Shown here: positions 1 to 7,729 of the stretch, piece by piece
Numbering within the stretch: position 1 is the first letter of the stretch
How the letters are laid out: every line of letters begins with the position of its first letter
DNA from: Tumebacillus lacus
Lineage (GTDB): Bacteria; Bacillota; Bacilli; Tumebacillales; Tumebacillaceae
Length of the DNA stretch: 64,000 nt
NCBI RefSeq assembly: GCF_026410385.1
Contig: NZ_JAPMLT010000003.1
Location: 124,001 to 188,000 of the forward strand
Reading direction: 5' to 3'
The notes under the pieces: model-generated
Told to the model about the DNA's origin: nothing
The model's database searches: none
The model's input: the letters and a program-made list of their open reading frames with translations, nothing else
Made by a program: the position numbers and the translations under genes

Positions 1-484
1 AGTCGATGTGCTTGTTCAGCACTTCAACGAACGCCTCCAGACCCTCGCGATCCGCGTCGTCAAATCGCTCCGGTACCGGGCTGTCGATGTCGAGCACCCC
101 GATCAGGCGGTCGCCGACGAGGATCGGCACGACGATCTCCGAGCGGGACGCCGCATCGCAGGCGATATGACCCGGAAACGCATGCACGTCCGGCACCACT
201 TGCGTCACGCGCGTTTCGGCCGCCGTGCCGCACACGCCACGGCCGAGCGGAATGCGCACGCAGGCAGGTTTGCCCATAAACGGTCCGAGGATGAGCTGCT
301 CCTCCCGCCAGAGATAGAACCCGGCCCAGTTGATCGTGTCCAGATGGACGTCGAGCAACGAAGCCGCGTTCGCCAGATTGGCGATGTAGTCGCTCTCCCC
401 GGCGAGCAGGTGATCGAGTTGCGTGTTCAATTCCTTATAAAAGGTGGATTTGTCCCCTTCGATTTTCATTGCGACGAATGACAT
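1..484 (-). CDS. Free methionine-(R)-sulfoxide reductase, GAF domain (partial)
   Basis: The gene runs off the left edge, so its C-terminus is missing; about 161 codons are visible. It starts at an ATG (484) behind a GAGAGGAG ribosome site and reads MSFVAMKIEG. It is a single GAF domain. The three cysteines typical of fRMsr enzymes are all visible, in the contexts KPACVRIPLG, GRGVCGTAAE and HIACDAASRS, followed by the usual SEIVVP strand and a GVLDIDSP motif. Members of this family reduce free methionine-R-sulfoxide in the cytosol with thioredoxin. The closest Bacillus counterpart would be YtsP. It stands alone, divergent from tcdA beyond one small gene. Confidence 0.9.
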   Translation of the reverse strand, partial: MSFVAMKIEGDKSTFYKELNTQLDHLLAGESDYIANLANAASLLDVHLDTINWAGFYLWREEQLILGPFMGKPACVRIPLGRGVCGTAAETRVTQVVPDVHAFPGHIACDAASRSEIVVPILVGDRLIGVLDIDSPVPERFDDADREGLEAFVEVLNKHID

Positions 485-538
485 GTCGGTGATCGGCTCC
501 TCTCTTCTCAACTCTATACAAGTTTACCATAGAGTCGC

Positions 539-697
539 CTAGCCGAGCACCCAGATCGCGATCACAGCCACCGCCGCCAACACGCCGAGGATCGTCAGCC
601 AGCTCTTGGCCCCGCCCTTTTTGGCAGCGGTGTCTTGGCCGTGAACGGCGTGTTGGATCTCATCGTTTCGATTCGAGTGAATGTTGAAGTCATCCAT
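539..697 (-). CDS. Small single-pass membrane protein, unknown function
   Basis: A 52-residue protein starting at the ATG at 697, chosen because GGAGGTGAGG sits just upstream; the open frame continues further 5' without a comparable ribosome site. The first 30 residues are polar (MDDFNIHSNR, then a His/Gln/Lys-rich stretch). The C-terminal 20 residues form one hydrophobic helix (WLTILGVLAAVAVIAIWVLG) that ends the protein, so it looks like a tail-anchored peptide. I do not recognise a family. It lies divergent to tcdA. Confidence 0.65.
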   Translation of the reverse strand: MDDFNIHSNRNDEIQHAVHGQDTAAKKGGAKSWLTILGVLAAVAVIAIWVLG

Positions 698-834
698 GCT
701 CCTCACCTCCACGACAACGAAGTGGTAGACAATTTCGAACTCACCGATTCCTTTCTGACGGTCGGAATTTATGTTATGATTCTTGGTAAATCTAGAGAAG
801 ACATTCAGATGAGTGAAGAAGGAGTACATACGCT

Positions 835-1584
835 ATGTTGCATCGTTATTCTCGCACGGAACTCGTGGTCGGACCGGAGGGTCTGGAGAAATTGTGGAAC
901 AGCACCGTCGTCGTGCTCGGCATGGGCGGCGTCGGCTCGTATGCGGTCGAAGCCCTGGCGCGCTCCGGCGTCGGTCGCCTCGTCCTCGTGGACAAAGATG
1001 ACGTCGACATCACCAACATCAACCGGCAGATCCCGGCTCTGACCCAAACGGTCGGGCAGGACAAGACCACATTGATGGCGGAGCGCGTCAAGCAGATCAA
1101 CCCGGACATCGACGTCGTGGCGCTGCGCACGTTCTACCTGGAAGACAACAAAGACATCATTTTCGAATACAACCCGGACTATGTGGTTGACGCGATCGAC
1201 ACGATCTCGGCGAAGATCCTCGCCATCGTCGAGTGCCACAAGCGCGGCATTCCGATCATCTCCTCGATGGGCGCTGCCAACAAGATCGACCCGACGGCGT
1301 TCCGCGTCATGGACATCTCCAAGACCAAGATCGACCCGATTGCGAAGATCATCCGCCGCAAGCTGAAAGACTATGGTATCTACAAAGGTGTCAAAGTCGT
1401 CTGCTCGCTGGAAAACCCGCGCAAACCGCTGGTCGACGTCACCGAAAAGATCGTCCCGGAACACGTCAAAGAAGGCGATGCCCCGCGCAAAGCCAAAAAC
1501 CCGCCGGCCTCCATCGCCTTCGTGCCGCCGGTCGCCGGCATGACCCTGGCGAGCGTGTGCGTCCGCGACATCGTCGGGATCTAA
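835..1584 (+). CDS. tcdA: tRNA threonylcarbamoyladenosine dehydratase (ThiF/E1-like)
   Basis: A 249-residue E1-like ATP-dependent enzyme of the ThiF/MoeB fold. The nucleotide-binding loop GMGGVGSYAVE lies near residue 30 and NINRQ near residue 62, as in TcdA (CsdL; YrvM in Bacillus). The family converts t6A37 in ANN-decoding tRNAs to its cyclic form (ct6A) by adenylating and dehydrating the threonyl carboxylate. The length and the LEDNKDIIFEYNPDYVVDAI region fit TcdA rather than MoeB or ThiF, and no ubiquitin-like partner is nearby. It is monocistronic, followed directly by a strong terminator. Confidence 0.93.
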   Translation: MLHRYSRTELVVGPEGLEKLWNSTVVVLGMGGVGSYAVEALARSGVGRLVLVDKDDVDITNINRQIPALTQTVGQDKTTLMAERVKQINPDIDVVALRTFYLEDNKDIIFEYNPDYVVDAIDTISAKILAIVECHKRGIPIISSMGAANKIDPTAFRVMDISKTKIDPIAKIIRRKLKDYGIYKGVKVVCSLENPRKPLVDVTEKIVPEHVKEGDAPRKAKNPPASIAFVPPVAGMTLASVCVRDIVGI

Positions 1585-1596
1585 ACCAACACCCCA

Positions 1597-1634
1597 AACA
1601 GCCGCCGTCCCCCACAGGGACAGCGGCTGTTTTT
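1597..1634 (+). terminator. Rho-independent terminator of tcdA
   Basis: AACAGCCGCCGTCCC pairs with GGGACAGCGGCTGTT across a short CCACA loop (one bulged position) and is followed by a T-run. It begins 13 bases after the tcdA stop. Confidence 0.85.
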
Positions 1635-1696
1635 CGTCTGTCTGAAACAAGCGACCGGATCAAAAAAGCCGCTCCACACTCAGAAAACAGCGCAAA

Positions 1697-1884
1697 GAAA
1701 GCCGCCGTTCTCTTCCAGAATACGGACGTAAATAAGAAGCCGCCGTTCGGCTTCCAGATGCGGACGAATCAAAGAAAGCAGCCGTTCTCTTCCAGATACG
1801 AACGAATCAAAGAGAGCAGCCGTTCTCTTCCAGATACGGACGTAAAAAAGAAGCCGCCGATCTGCTTCCAGATACGGCGGCTTC
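1697..1884. repeat. Five tandem ~38-bp units built on a terminator arm
   Basis: The motif GCCGCCG/GCAGCCG, then TTC(TC)TTCCAGA, TACGGACG and an A-rich link, recurs with starts at about 1701, 1739, 1778, 1816 and 1853, giving a period of 37-39 bases. Units 1-4 carry only the left arm. The fifth unit runs into its complementary arm and forms the terminator at 1844-1890. A degenerate sixth unit may precede the array near 1660. There is no spacer/repeat structure of a CRISPR type and no convincing reading frame. Confidence 0.8.
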
Positions 1885-1890
1885 TTTTTT
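1844..1890. terminator. Bidirectional terminator between tcdA and the ABC exporter
   Basis: AAAAAAGAAGCCGCCG (1844-1859) pairs perfectly over 16 bases with CGGCGGCTTCTTTTTT (1875-1890). The loop can extend the stem further (ATCTG / CAGAT). The A/T tails make it work on both strands. It overlaps the stop of the minus-strand permease gene. Confidence 0.9.
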
Positions 1891-3070
1891 ACGTTCTGAA
1901 CAGCACTTCTTCCCGGTCATACAACTTCACTGCCGGGATGATCAAAATCGCCGTGTACACGAGCGACGTCAGCACCGTGAGCAACAGCCCCAGCGTATTC
2001 CCTGTGTTGAGCAGCACTTGCTTGATCGCGAGGATCGGGCCGAAGAACGGGATCGCGTAGTAGGCGAGCGACACGTTGGCATCCATGCCGGACGAGGCGA
2101 TGCCAAGGCCCATCATCAGGAACATCAGCGGCATGATGTAGGCGTTGCCCTCTTTGCTGTTGCGGGCAAACGTGCCGAGGAACACGATCCCCGCCGCCGT
2201 CATGCAGCCGAGCGGGATCATCACCGCAAACAGCTCGACGAGCGTCATCACACCGATCCCCTTCAGCGCGTCCGCCGGGAACTCCTCCCCGACCGTTTGG
2301 ATCAGCACCAGCAGTCCGAGCACCAGCGAGATCAAGTTCAGCACCACCGAGAAGATCGACATCCAAAGCACCGTCAGCAGTTTCGCCAGCGCGATCTCCG
2401 CCCGCGAGAGCTGTGAGACGAGCAGCGTGGTGATCGTGCCCCGCTCCTTCTCCCCGGCTGTGATCTCGACGCCGATCTGCATCGAACCTGCGACCAGACC
2501 GATGGCGAGGATGTACGGCAAGAACGTGCCGAACGGACCCAGACCGCCCGTGTCCTCCGAGATGTTGCGCGACTCGACCGACACCGGGTTGAGAATGTCC
2601 AGCGACAGCCCCTTCTCCTGCAGCGACTGGGCGATCATGCCTTGTTTGTAGCCTTCGCTGACCGCTTGCAGACGCTCGACCGCCTTGTTGGACGCGCCGT
2701 ATCGGTCGTCGTAGTCGACTTTCATCTGGAGCCCCTTGCCGTCTGCTGCGACCACCACGACCGCATCGATCTCTTGCTCCATCAGCATCCCTCTGGCATC
2801 GTCCGGATGCGCGTCGACGACCTCAAACTCGCCGCTCGCCCGAATGCCGTCGATCAACGGAATCGCTTCGGCCGACTGCTGGACCACGATGATCCGCGAG
2901 TCTTTCTCGGCAAATTTGTCCTCCTGCGACTTCATCACCATCCCGATCACGCCAAACAAGATCGGATACAAAAGCAATGACATCATCAGCATCGTCACCA
3001 TCGTCTTGCGGTCGCGGATCACGCCCGACAGCTCTTTTTTCAGCAACGTCCATACCTGCGCGCCCCTCAT
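1889..3070 (-). CDS. ABC-2 type exporter permease (NatB-like)
   Basis: A 393-residue permease with one N-terminal membrane helix (about residues 25-47, LYPILFGVIGMVM), a large extracytoplasmic domain of about 130 residues, and five or six helices in the C-terminal half. This is the layout of ABC-2/NatB-type permeases. The helix block containing GVEITAGEKERGTITTLL is characteristic of the family. It starts at ATG 3070 and overlaps the ATPase gene by four bases (ATGA), so the two are translationally coupled. NatAB of Bacillus exports Na+; the substrate here cannot be read from the sequence. Confidence 0.85.
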   Translation of the reverse strand: MRGAQVWTLLKKELSGVIRDRKTMVTMLMMSLLLYPILFGVIGMVMKSQEDKFAEKDSRIIVVQQSAEAIPLIDGIRASGEFEVVDAHPDDARGMLMEQEIDAVVVVAADGKGLQMKVDYDDRYGASNKAVERLQAVSEGYKQGMIAQSLQEKGLSLDILNPVSVESRNISEDTGGLGPFGTFLPYILAIGLVAGSMQIGVEITAGEKERGTITTLLVSQLSRAEIALAKLLTVLWMSIFSVVLNLISLVLGLLVLIQTVGEEFPADALKGIGVMTLVELFAVMIPLGCMTAAGIVFLGTFARNSKEGNAYIMPLMFLMMGLGIASSGMDANVSLAYYAIPFFGPILAIKQVLLNTGNTLGLLLTVLTSLVYTAILIIPAVKLYDREEVLFRT

Positions 3071-3801
3071 GACTCCTCCCCCACGATCTTGAAGAAAATA
3101 TCGTCCATATGTACCAGTCCGGTCTGTTCCCGCAGTTCCTCCAGCGTTCCCAGCGCGTACAGTCTGCCTTTATAGATCACGCCGATCCGGTCGCACAGCT
3201 TTTCCACCTCGTGCATGATGTGCGTGGAGAGAATCACGCTCTTGCCCTCTTCCCGCAGCGACTCGATGGAGCGATGCACCGCACGGGCGGCAAACACATC
3301 CAGCCCCGCCGTCGGCTCGTCAAAGATCACCAAGGACGGGTCGTGCACCAACGCTCTGGCGATCGACACCTTCTGCTTCATCCCGGTGGAAAACCCGTTG
3401 GCCTGCCGATTTTGGAAATCGCCCATCTCGAACCGCTCGATCAGCTCGTCGATCCGCCGCTTCGCCGTCGCTTTGGGCACCCCGTGCACATCGGCGAAAA
3501 ACTGCAACTGCTCGCGGGGCGTAAACCGCTCATAGATCCCCGTCTCGTTGGACAGATAGCCGATCAATTGTCTGACCTCGTGGCTCTGGCTGACCGTGTC
3601 GTATCCCCCGACCGACACCCGTCCGGACGTCGGTTTCATCAACGTCGCGATCATTCTCAGCGTCGTCGTCTTGCCCGCTCCGTTTGGACCGAGCAGACCG
3701 AACACCTCGCCCGGACGCACGTCAAACGTCAGACGCTCCACGCCGACGACAGGACCCGTTTTGGTCTTGAACTCTTTGCGTACCTCTTGCACTTGCAACA
3801 T
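3067..3801 (-). CDS. ABC transporter ATP-binding protein (NatA-like)
   Basis: A 244-residue ATPase. I prefer ATG 3801 ([10 protein letters not shown]) because GGGGGAGGG lies just upstream; the frame extends about 11 codons further. Walker A is [16 protein letters not shown]. The signature is a NatA-type variant ([17 protein letters not shown]), Walker B is [12 protein letters not shown], and the H-loop is STHIMHEVE. It pairs with the permease whose start overlaps its stop. The ATPase belongs to the Na+ exporter/multidrug DRA-like branch, so NatAB is the nearest named model, but export of another substrate is possible. Confidence 0.87.
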   Translation of the reverse strand: MLQVQEVRKEFKTKTGPVVGVERLTFDVRPGEVFGLLGPNGAGKTTTLRMIATLMKPTSGRVSVGGYDTVSQSHEVRQLIGYLSNETGIYERFTPREQLQFFADVHGVPKATAKRRIDELIERFEMGDFQNRQANGFSTGMKQKVSIARALVHDPSLVIFDEPTAGLDVFAARAVHRSIESLREEGKSVILSTHIMHEVEKLCDRIGVIYKGRLYALGTLEELREQTGLVHMDDIFFKIVGEES

Positions 3802-3890
3802 CGTAACACCCTCCCCCTTCAACCAATCAACCATTCATACGAAAAGTCCCGCTCCAAGTTTCGCATGGAACGGGACTATTTGGCAAATGT

Positions 3891-4193
3891 CTATGAAACT
3901 TCCAACGCTTCCACAGCCACGACCGCGCGCATCCGTTTCCGCACAGACAAGATCGCCAAGACCACCGTCAAGCCGAGGAAGAGCAGCGTCTGCCACACAT
4001 GAATCCCCGTACCGAAGAACAAGGCGCTGGTCAGATCGGTCAAAGCCAGCGACAAAAACAGCGCTCCTCCCCAGAAATACACCGGGCTCATGCTCCGCTC
4101 CGTATCTCTGTACATCACGAACCGCGCCACAACCATCAAGGCACAGAATGTATAAAGAGCCGTCATCAAATAATGAAAGACCTGATAGGACAT
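3891..4193 (-). CDS. Small multi-pass membrane protein, unknown
   Basis: About 100 residues if it starts at ATG 4193 (MSYQVFHYLM). A GTG at 4208 is also in frame but leaves no room for the AAAGG ribosome site. Three hydrophobic segments are visible: LMTALYTFCALMVVARFV, FWGGALFLSLALTDL and LLFLGLTVVLAILSV. They are followed by a basic KRMR end. There is no recognised family. It lies upstream of the NatAB pair on the same strand and could be part of that unit. Confidence 0.6.
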   Translation of the reverse strand: MSYQVFHYLMTALYTFCALMVVARFVMYRDTERSMSPVYFWGGALFLSLALTDLTSALFFGTGIHVWQTLLFLGLTVVLAILSVRKRMRAVVAVEALEVS

Positions 4194-4303
4194 GTCCGAT
4201 TCACACACCTTTCTCTGTTTTATTTCTTTACGTATTTCTTTACGAATCTACCTATATAGACGCATGAAACGACGATTGGTTTCAGAAAATTTTATCCAAA
4301 AAT

Positions 4304-4332
4304 GAAAAAAAGTCCGCCATGAAGACGGACTT
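4304..4332 (-). terminator. Terminator of the recombinase-like gene
   Basis: On the minus strand AAGTCCG pairs with CGGACTT across a nine-base loop and is followed by seven T. It lies about 18 bases after the stop of the gene at 4351-5220. Confidence 0.85.
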
Positions 4333-4350
4333 GCTTCCTTGTAAACGTTC

Positions 4351-5220
4351 CTACAGATCGAGTGCCGAGATAAATTTTTGATATTCGTTCGACCGCACGC
4401 CACCCGCCGGCACCAACACTTCCAGCGAGTTGAGGTTTTTCAGACCGAGCTGCTGCGCCACGTGGCCGATGTCGATACCCTGTTCGATCATGTGCGCGGC
4501 CAAGGAGCGACGGATCGACGGGAGAGCGATATGCCCTTCGATCTTGGCATCTTTGGCCGTCTCGATGAACAGCAGTTGCAGGCGCGACACTTTCATCGGG
4601 CCTTTTTCATCGACAAACACGTAGTTCAATTTGTCTTTGCGGGAACGGATGTATTTTTTCAGCAAATCTTTCAGCTTGCGGGAGAAAAACACCAAGCGGT
4701 CGCGCTCCCCCTGTTTGTTGCGCACCATCAAGAACAGGTCGTCCCAATTGATGTCATCCTGTTGCATGCGGCACAATTCGTCGGGACGCAGTCCCAGTTC
4801 GTACAAGGACGTAAAGATCGCACGGCGTTTCACGTCGTTGCAGGCGATGATAAACCGCTTCATCTCGTCGATGGTCAGCGGACGCGGCATCGAGAGCACA
4901 TACGCGAGGCTCTCGGAGATCGTTTCATCCATCGCGGCCGACTCGCCCCGGTCTTCGAGAAACTTGTAAAAGTTTTTGACGGCGCGGAGTTTGCGGTAGA
5001 TCAACTTCTCCGATTTCCCCCCCTCGCGCATCTCTGTGCCAAAATCGTTAACGTCCTCTTCTGTCAGAGCGGCAAACGGCTTTTCCCGTTTGGCAAGAAA
5101 CTCGGCAAACTGCCGGATGTCGAGCAACATCCCCTGCACCGTACCCGGCGACTTCTTCTTCTCCTCCAGGTACTCTCCGAACGCCTTGATCTGAGCTTCG
5201 TGTTCAGTATACCCTGCCAT
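4351..5220 (-). CDS. Tyrosine recombinase-fold protein lacking catalytic residues
   Basis: A 289-residue protein with an N-terminal SAM-like core-binding domain (about 5-90) and a C-terminal integrase-like domain (about 110-289). Aligned by eye with XerD, the first arginine (R145 in ELGLRPDEL), the beta-hairpin lysine (K169) and the second arginine (R237 in SIRRSLAAH) are kept. The box II histidine is proline (P234), the LGH histidine is leucine (L260) and the nucleophilic tyrosine position is leucine (L269, in EVLVPAG). The only later tyrosine is Y280. It should therefore bind DNA but not cut it. It is a stand-alone gene with its own terminator, with no phage or excision genes nearby. Confidence 0.8.
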   Translation of the reverse strand: MAGYTEHEAQIKAFGEYLEEKKKSPGTVQGMLLDIRQFAEFLAKREKPFAALTEEDVNDFGTEMREGGKSEKLIYRKLRAVKNFYKFLEDRGESAAMDETISESLAYVLSMPRPLTIDEMKRFIIACNDVKRRAIFTSLYELGLRPDELCRMQQDDINWDDLFLMVRNKQGERDRLVFFSRKLKDLLKKYIRSRKDKLNYVFVDEKGPMKVSRLQLLFIETAKDAKIEGHIALPSIRRSLAAHMIEQGIDIGHVAQQLGLKNLNSLEVLVPAGGVRSNEYQKFISALDL

Positions 5221-5354
5221 GAGTTCCCCTCCACTTTACAATCTACCGTGTTATTTTGAACCAAAACGGCCGGGAAATGCAACACCCGCACTCTTTAGTA
5301 TAGTGATCGGCGAGGAGCCTCAGAACCAAATTTTATACCTCCTACTGAATTCCA

Positions 5355-5383
5355 GTGACGAAACGAGGCAACATTGGTATGAT
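5355..5383 (+). promoter_or_regulatory. Sigma-A-like promoter of queDEC
   Basis: GTGACG (5355-5360), a 17-base spacer, then TATGAT (5378-5383). The predicted transcript start lies near 5390, leaving a leader of about 35 bases. That is too short for, and shows no match to, a preQ1 riboswitch. Confidence 0.5.
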
Positions 5384-5424
5384 AGGATGTTGTATCTAAT
5401 GCTTACAGAAAAGAGGGGATTGCC

Positions 5425-5841
5425 ATGACTCAATCCGCTTACCATAACAAGAAAGTGTCGGTCACCAAGATCTTCACGTTCGACTCGGCTCATCGCCTCG
5501 ATGACTATATCGGCAAGTGCGCCAACCTGCACGGCCACACGTACAAATTGGAAGTCACGATCAAAGGCCGCACCGATCATCGCGGCATCGTCGTCGACTT
5601 TGGCGATATCAAGTCGATTGTGAACGAGAGGATCATCGGCCCGTATGACCACCGTTTCCTCAACGACCTGATGCCGTTCAACACGACGGCGGAAAACATG
5701 GTCGTTCATTTCTTTGAGCTGGTGGACAACCACCTGAAAGGGATCGAGGACGGCAACGAAGCAGTCCTGATGCGGATGCGTCTGTGGGAGACACCGACCG
5801 CTTATGCGGAGCTGACGCGGGAGGATTTCGATGCGTCTTAA
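5425..5841 (+). CDS. queD: 6-carboxytetrahydropterin synthase
   Basis: 138 residues of the 6-pyruvoyl-tetrahydropterin synthase/QueD fold. Visible residues are the zinc-binding histidines H23 (FDSAHRL), H36 and H38 (NLHGHTY), the catalytic C32 (GKCANLHGH), the D75-H76 pair (YDHRFLN), and the C-terminal glutamate in LWETPTAYAEL. It converts 7,8-dihydroneopterin triphosphate to 6-carboxy-tetrahydropterin, the first dedicated step to preQ0/queuosine. It starts at ATG 5425 behind AGAGGGG and overlaps queE by 11 bases. No queF or folE lies within this window. Confidence 0.95.
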   Translation: MTQSAYHNKKVSVTKIFTFDSAHRLDDYIGKCANLHGHTYKLEVTIKGRTDHRGIVVDFGDIKSIVNERIIGPYDHRFLNDLMPFNTTAENMVVHFFELVDNHLKGIEDGNEAVLMRMRLWETPTAYAELTREDFDAS

Positions 5842-6487
5842 CGAGATGTTTTTATCCATTCAAGGCGAGACGTCGACAGCCGGGCTGCCGACGATCTTCG
5901 TCCGTTTTACCGGGTGCAACCTGCGTTGCACGTGGTGTGACACCAAATATTCGTATTTTGAAGGCGACCCGATCACGCCCCTTGAAGTGATGGACAAGAT
6001 CCGTAACTTGAAATGCAAGCGCGTCTGCCTGACCGGGGGCGAACCGCTGATCCAGCCGCGCGCCGAGATGCAACAACTGCTCGACATGCTGGCGGCGGAA
6101 GGCTATGAAGTCTCGATTGAGACGGACGGCTCGATTGACATTTCCAAATATCAGTTGCATGACAAACAGCGCTTCATCGTCGACATGAAGCCGCCGTCCT
6201 CCGGGATGAGTGAAAAAATGCACTGGGAAAACCTGCGCCACATCGTGCCGACCCGCGACGAGATCAAGTTTGTCGTCGGCAGCCGCGAGGATTACGAGTG
6301 GTGCGTTCAACTGGTTCGGGAACATGACGTGGACCCGGCGAAAGGGTATCAGCTGGTGTTCTCGCCGGTATTTCGTCAGGTCGACCTGGAAGAGATGGTG
6401 GGCTGGATCTTGGCTGACGAACTGGATGCGCGCTTCCAGGTGCAGCTGCACAAAATCGTCTGGGACCCGGACAAGCGAGGAGTGTAA
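5831..6487 (+). CDS. queE: 7-carboxy-7-deazaguanine synthase, radical SAM
   Basis: 218 residues. The radical SAM cluster motif is C29-X3-C33-X2-C36 (GCNLRCTWCDT), preceded by the QueE hallmark LNEMFLSIQGE and followed by the SAM-binding CLTGGEPL. The enzyme rearranges 6-carboxy-tetrahydropterin to 7-carboxy-7-deazaguanine using SAM and Mg2+. Its start overlaps the end of queD and queC follows after a few bases, so the three genes form one coupled operon. Its length and order match the Bacillus-type queCDE locus, rearranged to D-E-C. Confidence 0.95.
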   Translation: MRLNEMFLSIQGETSTAGLPTIFVRFTGCNLRCTWCDTKYSYFEGDPITPLEVMDKIRNLKCKRVCLTGGEPLIQPRAEMQQLLDMLAAEGYEVSIETDGSIDISKYQLHDKQRFIVDMKPPSSGMSEKMHWENLRHIVPTRDEIKFVVGSREDYEWCVQLVREHDVDPAKGYQLVFSPVFRQVDLEEMVGWILADELDARFQVQLHKIVWDPDKRGV

Positions 6488-6491
6488 CCCG

Positions 6492-7202
6492 ATGAGCGAG
6501 ACGAAAAAAGCTGTGATCATCCTCTCCGGCGGCCTCGATTCGACCACCTGCATGGCGGCGGCCAAAGCGGAGGGCTACGAACTGTACCCGCTGACGTTCT
6601 GGTACGGGCAAAAGCAGGCCATCGAGCTGGAAGCGGCGAAAAGGGTCGCAGCCTACTACAAGGTGGCCGACCGTCACCGCATCGTCGATCTGAACGGCGT
6701 GATCAAAGGGTCTGCGTTGACCGATGCGGACAAAGAGATCCCGGTCCACCGGGGGGATGAGGAGATGCAGGCGGAGGTGCCGGTGACGTATGTGCCGGCC
6801 CGGAACATCATCTTCCTGTCGATCGCCTTGTCCTACTCGGAGGCGATCGGGGCGGACGCGATGTATATCGGCGTGAACGCGCTGGACTACTCCGGCTATC
6901 CGGACTGCCGGGCCGAGTTTATCGCGGCGTTCCAAGACGTGATCAACAAAGGCACCGCCGCCGGTGCGCACGGGGCCGGGATCCAGATCAAGACTCCGTT
7001 GCAGTTCCTCTCCAAAGCGGACATCGTCAAGCTCGGGAGCGAACTCGGAGCCCCGTTACAATTCAGCCACTCCTGCTACTTTGGCACCGACCCGTCGTGC
7101 GGCGTGTGCGACTCGTGCCTGCTGCGGATCAAAGGATTCCAAGAGGCGGGCGTGCCCGACCCGATCCGGTATGCGGTGGAGATTGAGTGGGACAAGAAAT
7201 AA
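6492..7202 (+). CDS. queC: 7-cyano-7-deazaguanine synthase
   Basis: 236 residues starting at ATG 6492 (MSETKKAVII) with GAGGAG upstream; the frame stays open into queE but that extension is not coding. It carries the PP-loop SGGLDST (residues 12-18) for ATP binding and a C-terminal four-cysteine zinc site (SCYFGTDPSCGVCDSC). QueC converts the carboxylate of CDG, via an adenylate and ammonia, to preQ0. It is the last gene of the queDEC operon and is followed within ten bases by a terminator. Confidence 0.95.
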   Translation: MSETKKAVIILSGGLDSTTCMAAAKAEGYELYPLTFWYGQKQAIELEAAKRVAAYYKVADRHRIVDLNGVIKGSALTDADKEIPVHRGDEEMQAEVPVTYVPARNIIFLSIALSYSEAIGADAMYIGVNALDYSGYPDCRAEFIAAFQDVINKGTAAGAHGAGIQIKTPLQFLSKADIVKLGSELGAPLQFSHSCYFGTDPSCGVCDSCLLRIKGFQEAGVPDPIRYAVEIEWDKK

Positions 7203-7204
7203 GA

Positions 7205-7244
7205 TGAAAAAAAGACCTTTGCCTGCATAGGCAAAGGTCTTTTT
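7205..7244. terminator. Bidirectional terminator after queC
   Basis: AAAGACCTTTGCC and GGCAAAGGTCTTT form a 13-bp stem around TGCATA, flanked by A- and T-runs. It serves queC and the convergent coiled-coil gene, whose stop it overlaps. Confidence 0.92.
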
Positions 7245-7557
7245 ACATGGTGGCCGCGATCTCCAACGCCATCTTTTCCGTCTCATTTTCCACCCGTCGC
7301 ATCGTTCTTTCCAACCCACCGACCCGGTCTGTCAGTTGAACGACCGAGACTTTCACAGCCTTGAGTTCCACTTGCACTTGTTCCAATTGCTCTTCCACCC
7401 GGTCTAGTCGAATCGCGAGTTGGCCGTTCATGTCATACATTTCAGTTCGAAGCCCTGTGACTTCATCTGTGATTTTCTTCATGATTCTCGCTTCACTGGC
7501 TTGTACGGTTTCGCCGATAATGCGACCCACCTGAACAAGCAATGCTTCGTTGGTCAT
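7243..7557 (-). CDS. Small coiled-coil protein, unknown function
   Basis: 104 residues, almost entirely heptad-patterned. It runs from an N-terminal amphipathic segment (EALLVQVGRIIGETVQASEARI) into long Leu/Val-spaced coils such as LDRVEEQLEQVQVELKAVKV and LTDRVGGLERTMRRVENE. There is no signal peptide or membrane segment. This pattern is common in small Bacillota proteins of unknown role. It is monocistronic with ATG 7557. Confidence 0.65.
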   Translation of the reverse strand: MTNEALLVQVGRIIGETVQASEARIMKKITDEVTGLRTEMYDMNGQLAIRLDRVEEQLEQVQVELKAVKVSVVQLTDRVGGLERTMRRVENETEKMALEIAATM

Positions 7558-7729
7558 CGTGCTCGGTCACCCCTTCGCGTGAAATTCCGCTGTTGATTCC
7601 AGACTATCACGGTCAATTGAACATTAACAACATTAAAAACAAAGCAATAAAAAAGAACCCCCCATAAACCGATGGAATTTTCGTACTATTTATGACTTGT
7701 CAGTACAAAAAGAACAGGGAGGGGTTCAC

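Noticed and set aside
1697-1884. CRISPR-like array
   Set aside because: The units are contiguous with no spacers and the last is part of a terminator; no cas gene is near.
3001-3801. Claim that NatAB exports sodium here
   Set aside because: The ATPase and permease families fit, but the substrate of ABC-2 exporters cannot be read from the sequence.
5284-5424. Possible preQ1 riboswitch upstream of queDEC
   Set aside because: The predicted leader is only about 35 bases, and no CCC...AAAAAACTAA-type aptamer is visible.
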